From assembly GCA_029781795.1 (NCBI GenBank), contig JAKOWB010000232.1:1-43113 (forward strand): a stretch of DNA of 43,113 bases, written 5' to 3'. The stretch is from Pseudomonadota bacterium. GTDB taxonomy: Bacteria > Pseudomonadota > Alphaproteobacteria > Kiloniellales > JACOMY01. A program made the position numbers and the translations under genes. Positions 32,677 through 40,550 of the stretch are shown piece after piece. The notes below the pieces were generated by a model that saw only the letters and a program-made list of their open reading frames with translations, did no database searches and was not told where the DNA came from. Numbering within the stretch: the stretch's first letter is position 1; each line of letters opens with the position of its first letter.

Positions 32677-33561
32677 ATGTCGCTCACTCTTTCCGGTTCG
32701 ATGACTGCGCTGATCACGCCTTTTCGCGACGACGCCGTCGATGCCCAGGCCCTGCAGGCGCTCTGCGACTGGCAGATCGCCGAGGGCACCGACGCCCTGG
32801 TCGCGGTCGGCAGCACGGGCGAATCCGCCACCCTCAGCCACGAGGAGCACAAGCAGGTGATACAGCTCTGCGTCGAGGCCGCGCGGGGCCGGGTTCCGGT
32901 GATCGCCGGCGCCTACTCCAACGCCACCAGCGAGGCGATCGAGCTGACGCTTTATGCGCAGAGCGTCGGCGCCGACGCCGTGCTGCAGGTCGTGCCCTAC
33001 TACAACAAGCCGACGCAGGAAGGCATCTATCGGCACATGCGGGCGATCCACGACGCCAGCGACATCCCCATCCTGCTCTACAACGTGCCGGGCCGCACGG
33101 TGACGGACATGACGGCGGAGACCGTGGGGCGCCTGGCCGCGCTGCCCCGCGTCATCGGCATCAAGGACGCGTCGAACGACCTGACGCGGCCGGCGAAGAC
33201 CCGCCTCCTGGCCGGCGAGGACTTCGTCCAGCTCTCGGGCGAGGACGCGACGGTGATCCCCTTCCTGGGCAACGGCGGTCATGGCTCGATCTCGGTGACG
33301 GCGAACGTCGCGCCGCGCCTGCTGGCCGAGCTGCACGACCTGTGGCGGGCGAGCGAGGTCCGGCGGGCCCGGCAGATCAACGACCGCCTGATGCCGCTGC
33401 ACGCCGCGCTTTTCGCCGAGACCTCGCCGGCGCCGGTGAAGTACGCCGCCAGCCTGCTGGGCCTTTGCTCGGCGGACTGCCGTCTGCCTATGGTGCCGCT
33501 CGCGCCGGAGACGGCGGCCAGGGTAAAGTCGGCGATGCAGCACGCCGGCCTGATCAATTGA
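32677..33561 (+). CDS. dapA: 4-hydroxy-tetrahydrodipicolinate synthase, copy 2
   Basis: A 294-residue paralogue of the gene before it, of identical length and alignable without gaps over its whole length. The last third is nearly identical in protein (for example [20 protein letters not shown] in both). K163, Y109, Y135 and R140 are kept. Differences at functional places are VGSTGES (S46 for Thr), [11 protein letters not shown] (A79-Y80 for Thr-Gly), and H55 kept where copy 1 has Tyr. So this copy keeps the full E. coli-type lysine site but has a changed active-site loop. AAGGA lies 9 nt before the ATG. The enzyme may be a second isoform or act on another 2-oxo acid. smpB starts 7 bp after it. 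Confidence 0.9.
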   Translation: MSLTLSGSMTALITPFRDDAVDAQALQALCDWQIAEGTDALVAVGSTGESATLSHEEHKQVIQLCVEAARGRVPVIAGAYSNATSEAIELTLYAQSVGADAVLQVVPYYNKPTQEGIYRHMRAIHDASDIPILLYNVPGRTVTDMTAETVGRLAALPRVIGIKDASNDLTRPAKTRLLAGEDFVQLSGEDATVIPFLGNGGHGSISVTANVAPRLLAELHDLWRASEVRRARQINDRLMPLHAALFAETSPAPVKYAASLLGLCSADCRLPMVPLAPETAARVKSAMQHAGLIN

Positions 33562-33568
33562 GGACCCC

Positions 33569-34036
33569 ATGACGGCACGCGAGGACGCCAAGCGCTTCGC
33601 CGCCCAGAATCGCAAGGCGCGGCACGAGTACTTCATCAGCGACACCGTCGAGGCCGGCATGATGCTGACCGGCACCGAGGTGAAGTCGTTGCGGCTCGGC
33701 CGCGCCTCGCTCGCCGAGGCCTATGCCGGCGAGGACAAGGGCGAACTCTGGCTCTGGAACATGAACATTCCGGAGTACGGTCCGGCCAACCGCTTCAACC
33801 ACGCGCCCAAACGCGCCCGCAAGCTGCTGGTCCACAAGAAGCAGATGGCCAAGCTCTTGGGGCAGATCAAGCGCGAGGGTTTCACCCTCATCCCGCTCGC
33901 GGTCTATTTCAACGACCGCGGCATCGCCAAGTGCGAGATCGGCCTGGCCAAGGGCAAGAAGGCGCACGACAAGCGCGAGACCATCAAGGAACGCGACTGG
34001 GCGCGCGAGAAACGCCGCATCATGGCGCGCGATTGA
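33569..34036 (+). CDS. smpB: SsrA-binding protein SmpB
   Basis: A 155-residue RNA-binding protein that brings tmRNA to stalled ribosomes. Family blocks are [62 protein letters not shown] and the basic C-terminal tail ending EKRRIMARD. It starts 7 bp after dapA copy 2, so it shares that transcript. The dapA-smpB order is common in alphaproteobacteria. The tmRNA gene itself is not in the window. Confidence 0.96.
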   Translation: MTAREDAKRFAAQNRKARHEYFISDTVEAGMMLTGTEVKSLRLGRASLAEAYAGEDKGELWLWNMNIPEYGPANRFNHAPKRARKLLVHKKQMAKLLGQIKREGFTLIPLAVYFNDRGIAKCEIGLAKGKKAHDKRETIKERDWAREKRRIMARD

Positions 34037-34150
34037 GCGGCAGCCTGCTGGCCGAGGGGCACCTATCCGGGCAGGTTCAGCGGATCGGCGCTTCCAGCTC
34101 GGGCCGGCGCGAACTGGACTATGGCGCGCAAGCGCACAGGTCCTGACGCT

Positions 34151-34167
34151 TCGGGAAGCTTTCCCGA
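34151..34167. promoter_or_regulatory. Perfect 7-bp inverted repeat, operator candidate
   Basis: TCGGGAA and TTCCCGA are separated by GCT, 80 bp before the CbiM-like ATG, in the 210-bp gap after smpB. The short symmetric form suits a dimeric repressor site; a metal-responsive regulator would fit the gene. No T-run follows, so it is not a terminator. No cobalamin-riboswitch consensus was found in the gap. Confidence 0.3.
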
Positions 34168-34246
34168 CGACTGGCTTTGCTGCCAGGATTGTCCGCCGGT
34201 CGCTTTCGCCGAGGCTGCCGTGCGACAGCGGGTGGGGAGGGACGTC

Positions 34247-34924
34247 ATGCATATCGAACCCGGGATCGTTCAGGGCTCCAAGATCGTCCTCAGCTACGGC
34301 ACGGCGGGCGCCGCCGGCCTCTATGCCCTGAAGGGCGCCTGGTCGCTGGCGTTGCAGCGCGGCTGCGGCATCCTGCTGACGCGCAGCCTGGCCACAACTG
34401 CCCTGGTCTTCACCTTCTTCCAGGTGCTGCCGCACTATCCGGTCGGCATTTCCGAGGTGCACCTGATCCTCGGCTCGACGCTCTTCCTGCTGTTCGGCGC
34501 GGCGCCGGCGGCGATCGGGCTGGTGCTCGGCCTGCTGACCCAGGGCCTCTTCTTCGCGCCCTTCGACCTGCCGCAGTTCGGCATGAACGTCACCACGCTG
34601 CTGGTGCCGCTCTTCGCGCTGCACGCCGTGGCGGGCCGGACCATCCAGCCGCACACCGCCTACGTCGACCTGGAGTACCGCCAGGTGCTGGCGCTCTCGG
34701 CCACCTACCAGGCCGGCATCGTGGTCTGGGTGGCCTTCTGGGCCTTCTACGGCCAGGGCTTCACCGCGGCGACGGTGGAGCGGGTGCTGAGCTTCGGCGG
34801 CGCCTATCTGCTGGTCGTCCTGGTCGAGCCGCTGATCGACCTGGCGGTCCTTGCGGGTGCCAAGGGCCTCTATCGCCTGAAGGACAGCCCGCTGCTGGAG
34901 CGGCGCCTGCTGAACGCGGCCTGA
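34247..34924 (+). CDS. CbiM-like energy-coupling-factor metal transporter component
   Basis: A 225-residue membrane protein with about six hydrophobic segments. The N-terminus is MHIEPGIVQGSK. In CbiM/NikM the Met-His-Ile start is functional, since the N-terminal amine and His2 bind Co2+ or Ni2+, and this start is kept. The ATG at 34247 is therefore chosen over an upstream one at 34121, and GGGGAGG precedes it. Other blocks include ISEVHLILGSTLFLLFGAAPAAIGL and FGMNVTTLLVPLFALHAVAG, typical of the family. No CbiN, CbiQ or CbiO homologue is near. It may be a solo transporter or borrow a shared ATPase encoded elsewhere. Which metal is moved is unknown. Confidence 0.82.
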   Translation: MHIEPGIVQGSKIVLSYGTAGAAGLYALKGAWSLALQRGCGILLTRSLATTALVFTFFQVLPHYPVGISEVHLILGSTLFLLFGAAPAAIGLVLGLLTQGLFFAPFDLPQFGMNVTTLLVPLFALHAVAGRTIQPHTAYVDLEYRQVLALSATYQAGIVVWVAFWAFYGQGFTAATVERVLSFGGAYLLVVLVEPLIDLAVLAGAKGLYRLKDSPLLERRLLNAA

Positions 34925-34967
34925 GCACGACTTGGCGCGGCCGGGAAAGCGCGGCACTCTCCCGGCC

Positions 34968-35915
34968 ATGACCCTCACCCAGGCGCCGCGCCCCGGCCGG
35001 CACAAGACCTTCCTCGACCTGCCGCTGGCGCTCGACCTCGACCGCCTGGCGGCCGACATCGCCATCCTCGGCGTGCCCTTCGGCGCGGCCTACTCGCCGG
35101 AGGCGCGGGTCAACGACCAGTCGAACGCGCCGACGGCGGTGCGCCAGGCGAGCTACCAGCTGAGCGACGGCCCGGAACGCTGGGACTTCGACCTGGACTG
35201 CACGCTGGGCCAACTCGGCCTGCGCGTCGCCGACTGCGGCGACGTGACCGCCGACCTGGCCGACCCTGGCCTGCATTACCGCAACGCCGAGGCGGCGGTG
35301 CGCAAGATCCTGGCGGCCGGCGCCTTGCCGGTGACCATCGGCGGCGACCACGGCATTCCCATCCCGGTGCTGCGCGGATTCGAGGGGCGGGGGCCGATCC
35401 ACCTGGTCCACATCGACGCGCACCTCGACTGGCGCGACCACGTGAATGGCGAGCGCGAGGGCTATTCCAGCCCGATCCGACGGGCCTCGGAGATGGCGCA
35501 CATCGACCGCATCTGGCAGATCGGCCTGCGCGGGCAGGGCAGCGCGCGGGCCGAGGAGGTGGCAGCGGCGCGCGCCTATGGCAGCGACCTGATCCCGGAC
35601 TGCGAGCTGCAGGAGATCGGCATGGCCGCGGTGCTGGACCGCATCCCGGACGGCGCCAGCTACTACCTCACCATCGATGCCGACGGCATCGACCCGGCCG
35701 CCATGCCGGCGGTGGCGGCGCCGGCGCCGGGCGGCGTCACGCTGCACCAGGCGCGGCAACTGATCCACGGCCTGGCGCGCAAGGGCCGCATCGTCGGCAT
35801 GGACATCGTCGAGATCACCCCGGCGCGCGACTTGAACGAGATTACCGCCATCGCCGCCGGCCGCCTGATCGTCAATCTGATCGGTGCGACGGCGAAGGCC
35901 GGCTACTGGCGCTAG
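34968..35915 (+). CDS. Agmatinase/arginase-family ureohydrolase
   Basis: A 315-residue binuclear-Mn enzyme that hydrolyses a guanidino group. Metal ligands lie in GGDHGIPIP (His), HIDAHLDWRD (Asp-His-Asp) and TIDADGIDPAAMP (Asp-x-Asp); all are kept. APAPGGVTLHQARQL is the usual block after the last ligands. The loop NGEREGYSSPIRRASEM is like that of agmatinases, but arginase, guanidinobutyrase and similar activities cannot be excluded. Translation starts at the ATG at 34968. The TAG stop shares the CTAG palindrome with the stop of the convergent methyltransferase gene. Confidence 0.85.
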   Translation: MTLTQAPRPGRHKTFLDLPLALDLDRLAADIAILGVPFGAAYSPEARVNDQSNAPTAVRQASYQLSDGPERWDFDLDCTLGQLGLRVADCGDVTADLADPGLHYRNAEAAVRKILAAGALPVTIGGDHGIPIPVLRGFEGRGPIHLVHIDAHLDWRDHVNGEREGYSSPIRRASEMAHIDRIWQIGLRGQGSARAEEVAAARAYGSDLIPDCELQEIGMAAVLDRIPDGASYYLTIDADGIDPAAMPAVAAPAPGGVTLHQARQLIHGLARKGRIVGMDIVEITPARDLNEITAIAAGRLIVNLIGATAKAGYWR

Positions 35916-36727
35916 CCCGGCGCGCGGCCGTAGAGGTAGCAGACCCAGCTCGGGTCGGCCGGCGCCCTGGTCACCGGGCGAAAGACGCCGTTGCCGCGGT
36001 TGGACCTGGCGTCCGTTCCCTCCCACAGCACCTGCAGGTCCCGGAAGCCGGCCTCGGCCAGGATTTCGCGCAGCTCCGGCAAGGTCCAGAGGCGCCAGTC
36101 GTAGGTGAAGGCCTTGCGGTGCCGGCGGCGCCCCTCGTGCTCGAAGTGGATGTGGCAGACAGTGTGGTGGCTGACGGGATCGAAGGAGGCCTGCTCCCAC
36201 AGGTAGGTCCAGCCGCCGACGAGCCGCTTGCGGTCGATATGCGGTTTCTGCGTCATGGCCCCGCCCCAGGCGTCCAGCACCAGCAGGCCGCCGGGCTTGA
36301 GCGCGGCGCGTGCGTTGCGGGCATAGGCCAGCATCAGGGCGCGGGTCTGCAGCACGCTGTAGGAGAAGTTCAGCGCCGCTACCAGGTCGGCCCGTGGCCG
36401 GCGGAGCTTCAGCACGTCCGATCGCACCAGCGTGATACGCCGTCGCTGCGCGGCGTCGAGCGCGGCGAGGTTGTTGGCCTCGGCCCAGGCCAGCGTCGGC
36501 GCGTCGATGTCGACGCCGATGGCACGGTTCTCGCGGCCGCGCTGGACCCAGGCGCAGGCCAGCGCCGCCGTGCCGCAGAAGTCCTCGCGCAGCAGGCGCG
36601 CGGGCTGGCCGGTGACGCGTCGGTAGAGGCGATCCAAAAAGGTGGACTCGTGCTCCGGCGCCTGCACCGCCGCCTCGTAGAGCTCGTGCTTGCCGGCGGT
36701 CGGCGGCAACTTGCAGCGCGTCGTCAT
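35912..36727 (-). CDS. Class I SAM-dependent methyltransferase
   Basis: A 271-residue methyltransferase. The SAM-binding motif is degenerate (REDFCGTAALACAWVQRG for motif I), followed by AIGVDIDAPTLAWAEANN with the acidic ribose contact, DVLKLRRPRADLVAALNFSYSVLQ, and LKPGGLLVLDAWGG. The C-terminal half has HTVCHIHFEHEGRRRHRKAF and KAFTYDWRLWTLPEL. The substrate is unknown. AAAGGAG lies just before the ATG. The gene ends in a CTAG shared with the agmatinase-family gene. It follows the ATP-grasp pair after a 93-bp gap in which I see no gene. Confidence 0.82.
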   Translation of the reverse strand: MTTRCKLPPTAGKHELYEAAVQAPEHESTFLDRLYRRVTGQPARLLREDFCGTAALACAWVQRGRENRAIGVDIDAPTLAWAEANNLAALDAAQRRRITLVRSDVLKLRRPRADLVAALNFSYSVLQTRALMLAYARNARAALKPGGLLVLDAWGGAMTQKPHIDRKRLVGGWTYLWEQASFDPVSHHTVCHIHFEHEGRRRHRKAFTYDWRLWTLPELREILAEAGFRDLQVLWEGTDARSNRGNGVFRPVTRAPADPSWVCYLYGRAPG

Positions 36728-36820
36728 GCGACTCCTTTGATGTGGGGCGGTCGTCGGGGCGGTCCGTTCTTACGCAAGGCAACACGATCTGCGCAATGCC
36801 TCGCCGTGCGGAGCGGCCGC

Positions 36821-37645
36821 TCAGCGATAGTCCGCCAGGCCCGCGGCCAGCCTCGCCACCGCGCTTTGCTGGCGCTCGTTCCAGGGTGGCGGCCCGAGCC
36901 AGGGCGTGCGCGCGACGTCGAAGATCGTCAAGCCGTCGTCGTGGAGCACATAGTCGAACTTCCCGAAGTCCAGGCCGAGGTCGCGCCGCCGCTCCTCGAT
37001 CTGTGCGGGCACGTCGTCGGCCAGCGGCCAGATCCGTGTCGCCTGCTCGATCTTCACCACGGGGCCCGGCGCGCAGAAGCGATAGCGCACCCAGCGTCGG
37101 CCGAAGCAGTAGGCCTGGTTGACGACCAGATCGGCACCCTCGCGCTCCGGCAGGAAGCGTTCCACCACCAGCGCCGGATCCCGCCAGATCCGCGCCGGCA
37201 CCGCCGCCTTGCGGTCGTAGTAGCGGTAGCGCGGCGACCACAGCCGGCCCGTCAATGCGGCGAGCCGCCTACGCAGCGGCGCGCCGGCCAGCGCCAAGGC
37301 CCGCTCCGGCAGGCCGAAGGCGTTGGCGTCGGTCTTCACCATGACCGGTCCCTCATAGCCGTCGTCGCGCGTCACCAGGTTCTGGCTGATGCGGCGCTTG
37401 CTGATGTCGGCGGGACGCAGATTGAAGGCGAGGGGGTAACGTCCGGCAAGGGCCAGATAGTCCGCCGGCACGCGGGTCAGGTCGACATGCAGGAAGGCCG
37501 CCTCGGCGGGCGGGGGCGCGGCCAGGCCCTGGTGCAGCTTGACGCGGCAACCCGCCGCCTGCCACTGCGCTGCCATGGCGGCCAGGAAGTAGCCTGCGGG
37601 GAACCCCTGCTGCGCGTGCGTCAGGATCGTCAGCGTCCGCAGCAT
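36821..37645 (-). CDS. ATP-grasp-like protein, copy A (divergent site)
   Basis: A 274-residue protein. The start is MLRTLTILTHAQQGFPAGYFLA, and the middle has EGPVMVKTDANAFGLPERAL (first nucleotide-binding Lys), then ALVVERFLPEREG (hinge) and LDFGKFDYVLHDDGLTIFDV, in the order of an ATP-grasp domain. ATP-grasp enzymes join a carboxylate to an amine through an acyl-phosphate. Near the end, where copy B has DVNPTPHLG, this copy reads DVARTPWLG, losing the Asn that usually binds metal. It may be a regulatory or specificity subunit. It starts 5 bp after copy B. The exact family was not recognised. Confidence 0.7.
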   Translation of the reverse strand: MLRTLTILTHAQQGFPAGYFLAAMAAQWQAAGCRVKLHQGLAAPPPAEAAFLHVDLTRVPADYLALAGRYPLAFNLRPADISKRRISQNLVTRDDGYEGPVMVKTDANAFGLPERALALAGAPLRRRLAALTGRLWSPRYRYYDRKAAVPARIWRDPALVVERFLPEREGADLVVNQAYCFGRRWVRYRFCAPGPVVKIEQATRIWPLADDVPAQIEERRRDLGLDFGKFDYVLHDDGLTIFDVARTPWLGPPPWNERQQSAVARLAAGLADYR

Positions 37646-37650
37646 CGCCC

Positions 37651-38535
37651 TCAGCCCGCCGAGCAGATGGCGGAGGCGGGCAGGAACTCCTCCAGTCCCC
37701 CGGCCAGGGTCCGCAGGATGCGTGCCAATCGCTCCGTCTTGTCCCAGACAAGCCCGAGATGCGGCGTAGGGTTGACGTCCAGGACCTGTGCCACGCCGCT
37801 ATGCACGACGTAGTCGATCTTGCCGAAATCGAGAGCATGCATCCGCTGTGCGGCGCGTACCTCGTCGGGCACGACCGCGTCCAGTGGCAGCAGCTCGCGC
37901 AGGCCGGCGATCTTCACCAGCGGATCGGCGGCGGCGAAGCTGGAGACGATGCCGTGGCTGCCGCAGAGGAAGGCCGAGTTCAGCACATAGTTCTCGCCCC
38001 GGCGCTCTGGCAGGAAGCGCTCGACCACCAGGTCGTCGCGGCGCCAAATCCAAGCCGGCACGGCGGCCCTGGACTCGAAGATCGCGTAGTCGCCGCCGGG
38101 CAGGTGGCGGCGCAGCGGTCGCGCCAGCCGGTCTCCCAGGCGCCGCCGCCACCGGCCGCGCTGGCGGTTCTCGGCGTCACGCAGCGCGCGGTCCGGCCGG
38201 CCGCCGGCATTGGCGTCGGTCTTGACGATGACCGGGCCGGCCCAGTCGTCGCCCGCCTGGACGAGGTTCCGGCTCACCCGCCGCTTGCCGATGTCGCGCG
38301 CGCCGGCGTTCAGCGTGCGCGGGAAGCGCGCGGCCAGTGCCAGGTACTCGGGCGGCAGGCGCGTGCTGTCGATGTGCAGAACGGCAAGATCGCCGTCCGG
38401 CGGCGGCGCAAGGCCCTGGTGAAAGAGGACACGGTGCCCGGCTTCGCTCCAGTGGCGCGCCACCGCCGCGATGAAATAGCCCTCGGCCTTGCCCTGAAGC
38501 GCGTGGGTGAGGACGACGATGGTGGCGGTCTGCAT
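37651..38535 (-). CDS. ATP-grasp-like protein, copy B (site kept)
   Basis: A 294-residue paralogue of copy A, starting MQTATIVVLTHALQGKAEGYFIA. The likely nucleotide-binding blocks are GPVIVKTDANAGGRPDRAL, DLVVERFLPERRGENYVLNS, and ALDFGKIDYVVHSG followed by VLDVNPTPHLG. The last holds the acidic and Asn residues that carry Mg in ATP-grasp enzymes. The N-terminal 60 residues look like a Rossmann-type preATP-grasp domain. Substrate and product are unknown; no clear peptide, lysine or glutathione genes are near. No Shine-Dalgarno site is clear before the ATG at 38535. It lies 50 bp after the uracil-DNA glycosylase stop. Confidence 0.75.
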   Translation of the reverse strand: MQTATIVVLTHALQGKAEGYFIAAVARHWSEAGHRVLFHQGLAPPPDGDLAVLHIDSTRLPPEYLALAARFPRTLNAGARDIGKRRVSRNLVQAGDDWAGPVIVKTDANAGGRPDRALRDAENRQRGRWRRRLGDRLARPLRRHLPGGDYAIFESRAAVPAWIWRRDDLVVERFLPERRGENYVLNSAFLCGSHGIVSSFAAADPLVKIAGLRELLPLDAVVPDEVRAAQRMHALDFGKIDYVVHSGVAQVLDVNPTPHLGLVWDKTERLARILRTLAGGLEEFLPASAICSAG

Positions 38536-38585
38536 ACCGAGGCACGCTATGCGGCGAGACCACGCGAGGGAAGCGCGTCGATGTC

Positions 38586-39224
38586 CTAGCGAAGATGCGG
38601 CAGCAATCCGGCCAGCGCCTGTTCGAACATCGCCGGCGTCAGGCGGCCGGTGTTCGTGTTGTAGCGCGAGCAATGATAGCTGTCGGCCAGCAGCAGGCCG
38701 TTCGGCAGCCTGTGCTGCGCGCCGTGGGCGAAGCCATAGGCACTCTTGCGCAGGCCGAGGGCCTGCAGCACCGCGCCGTGCGAGATAGAGCCCAGCGAGA
38801 GCACGGCGCGGAGGGCCGGCAGCGCCGCCAGTTCGGCCTTGAGGAAGGCATTGCACTGTCGGATCTCGGTCGTCTCGGGCTTGTTTTCCGGCGGCACGCA
38901 ACGCACGGCGTTGGTGATCCGCACGCCCTTGAGGCGCAGGCCGTCGGACGGCTCGCGCCCGTAGTGACCCTCGGCCAGGCCGAACTTCAGCAGCGTGGCA
39001 TAGAGCAGGTCGCCGGCGTAGTCGCCGGTAAAGGGCCGGCCGGTGCGGTTGGCGCCCCTGAGACCCGGCGCCAGGCCGACCACCAGCAGGCGCGCGTCGA
39101 GGCCGCCGAAGGCCGGTACCGGTGCATTGTGGAAGTCCGGCAGCGCGCCGCGGTTGCCCTCGCGGAAGGCCGCCAGTCGGGGACAAAGGGCGCAGTCGCG
39201 GTCCGGATCGTGAAACGCGGCCAA
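38586..39224 (-). CDS. Uracil-DNA glycosylase, type 5 (UDGb-like)
   Basis: A 212-residue base-excision enzyme of the type-5 class, with an [4Fe-4S] cluster from C11, C14, C109 and C124. The active-site block is VVGLAPGLRGANRTGRPFTGD. The later loop reads SYHCSRYNTNTGRLTPAMF, where other members usually have HPS, so one residue differs. Members remove uracil, hypoxanthine or damaged pyrimidines from DNA. It starts with TTG at 39224 (no ATG or GTG in frame before the Cys pair). It lies 3 bp after the NYN stop, so it shares that transcript. Confidence 0.88.
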   Translation of the reverse strand: MAAFHDPDRDCALCPRLAAFREGNRGALPDFHNAPVPAFGGLDARLLVVGLAPGLRGANRTGRPFTGDYAGDLLYATLLKFGLAEGHYGREPSDGLRLKGVRITNAVRCVPPENKPETTEIRQCNAFLKAELAALPALRAVLSLGSISHGAVLQALGLRKSAYGFAHGAQHRLPNGLLLADSYHCSRYNTNTGRLTPAMFEQALAGLLPHLR

Positions 39225-39227
39225 GGC

Positions 39228-39842
39228 CTAGCCGCGCGGCGCGGGATCGTGCGGCGGCGGCGCCTGCACGCCGGGCGGCAGGGTGCGGGTGCGGCGCACC
39301 GCGCCCTCGGGCAGGGGCTGGCGTTGGATCAGGTCCTGGATGTCGACCAGATCGACGAAGTTGTCGGCCTGGCGGCGCAACTCGTCGGCGATCATCGGCG
39401 GCGAGGTACGGACCGTCGAGATGATGGTGACGCGCACGCCCTTGCGCTGCACCGCCTCGACCAGCCGGCGGAAATCGCCGTCGCCGGAGAAGAGCACGAT
39501 GTGGTCGAGCTTGTCGGCGATCTCCATCATGTCGATCGCCAGCTCGATATCCATGTTGCCCTTGATCTTGCGGCGGCCGGTCGCGTCGGTGAACTCCTTG
39601 GTCGGCTTGGTGACCAGCGTGTAGCCGTTGTAGTCCAGCCAGTCGACCAGCGGACGGATCGGGGAATACTCCTGCTCCTCGATCAGCGCCGTGTAGTAGA
39701 AGGCACGAACGAGACGGGCCTGGTCTGCGAAGGTTTCCAGCAGTTTCTTGTAGTCGATGTCGAAATTCAATGAACGGGCCGTGGAGTAGAGATTTGCGCC
39801 GTCAATGAACAGAGCGATCTTTTCTTCTTCGTAGAAATTCAT
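39228..39842 (-). CDS. NYN-domain protein (LabA/DUF88 type)
   Basis: A 204-residue PIN-like NYN-domain protein, a probable RNA-directed nuclease. Acidic residues are in LFIDGANLYS (D14), KGNMDIELAIDMMEIA and VLFSGDGDFRRLV, as in active members. An open tail rich in Pro and Arg follows. The ATG at 39842 is preferred over 39851 because AAGGA stands 8 nt before it. It is divergent from folK across 182 bp that contain the structured segment. It heads the minus-strand group with the glycosylase. Confidence 0.9.
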   Translation of the reverse strand: MNFYEEEKIALFIDGANLYSTARSLNFDIDYKKLLETFADQARLVRAFYYTALIEEQEYSPIRPLVDWLDYNGYTLVTKPTKEFTDATGRRKIKGNMDIELAIDMMEIADKLDHIVLFSGDGDFRRLVEAVQRKGVRVTIISTVRTSPPMIADELRRQADNFVDLVDIQDLIQRQPLPEGAVRRTRTLPPGVQAPPPHDPAPRG

Positions 39843-39897
39843 TTGGTGCATCCTTTTCGGATTGGGTCCCGCCAGACCTTGTCTTGCGCCGGAGTGC

Positions 39898-39983
39898 GGT
39901 CGCCGGGTAATTTCGCGACCCTGGAGCAGAGACTCCAGACAGCTATTGCTGTAGCTGCTGTAATTAGCTGCTTCTCTGCTCCA
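39898..39983 (+). promoter_or_regulatory. Stacked, competing hairpins ahead of folK (candidate regulatory RNA)
   Basis: Within this 86-bp stretch, perfect inverted repeats abut or overlap. GGTCGC/GCGACC is at 39898-39903 and 39915-39920. It is followed without a gap by CTGGAG/CTCCAG at 39921-39938. TGGAGCAGAGA at 39922-39932 also pairs perfectly with TCTCTGCTCCA at 39973-39983, so these two structures exclude each other. Between them ACAGC/GCTGT (39939-39952) and CAGCTA/TAGCTG (40 and 52) form further options. It lies 42 bp ahead of the folK ATG, and 56 bp upstream of the NYN start on the other strand. No T-run follows on either strand. A switch controlling folK is possible but unproved. Confidence 0.45.
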
Positions 39984-40024
39984 AGCAAGGGGTATCTCGC
40001 AATTATTTCGTTAAAGAAACGCGA

Positions 40025-40519
40025 ATGACTCTCATAGGTCTCGGAGCCAACCTACCATCGGTTGCTTATGGCGCGCCAGATGCCACGTTGAATGCAGCCT
40101 TGCGAATACTTGAGCATTCTGGCGTGCAGATCCTGGCGCGTTCGCCCTGGTACGAGAGCGCACCGGTCCCGGCTGCGGACCAGCCCAACTACGTCAACGG
40201 GGTGGCGCGGCTGGCGACCAGCCTGGATCCGGCGGCGCTGCTCGCCTTGCTGCACCGGGTCGAGGCCGACCTGGGCCGCGTCCGCGGCGCGGTGAACGCC
40301 GCCCGTCCGGCCGACCTCGATCTGCTCGACTACGAAGGATTGGTGAGCCGGCCGGGCGAGGTGCCGGTCCTGCCGCATCCCCGCCTGCACCTGCGGGCCT
40401 TCGTGCTGCTGCCCCTGGCCGACGTGGCGCCCGGGTGGCGCCATCCCGTGACCGGGCAGGGGCTGGCCGAGCTGATGGTGGCCCTGGCACCGGACCAGCT
40501 CTGCCGGCCGCTCGCTTAG
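40025..40519 (+). CDS. folK: HPPK, folate-pathway pyrophosphokinase
   Basis: A 164-residue enzyme that transfers pyrophosphate from ATP to 6-hydroxymethyl-7,8-dihydropterin. The start is MTLIGLGANLPS, followed by SPWYESAPVPAADQPNYVNGV. The Mg-binding Asp pair lies in RPADLDLLDYEG, and the C-terminal HPRLHLRAFVLLPLADVAPGWRHP is typical. The segment before the Asp pair reads GRVRGAVNAARPA rather than the usual RWGPRT type, so one loop is unusual. Only a weak purine stretch (AAAGAAA) precedes the ATG. The structured segment lies upstream. Confidence 0.92.
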   Translation: MTLIGLGANLPSVAYGAPDATLNAALRILEHSGVQILARSPWYESAPVPAADQPNYVNGVARLATSLDPAALLALLHRVEADLGRVRGAVNAARPADLDLLDYEGLVSRPGEVPVLPHPRLHLRAFVLLPLADVAPGWRHPVTGQGLAELMVALAPDQLCRPLA

Positions 40520-40550
40520 TCCGCCCAGGTTGCCCCTTCGTTCGCGGGGG

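Noticed and set aside
31413..33675. Upstream extension of the lytic transglycosylase frame antisense to both dapA copies
   Set aside because: The signal peptide at 31413 fixes the start, and dapA on the plus strand is certain.
34037..34246. Cobalamin riboswitch ahead of the CbiM-like gene
   Set aside because: The B12-box type blocks of the consensus are absent; only a short inverted repeat is present.
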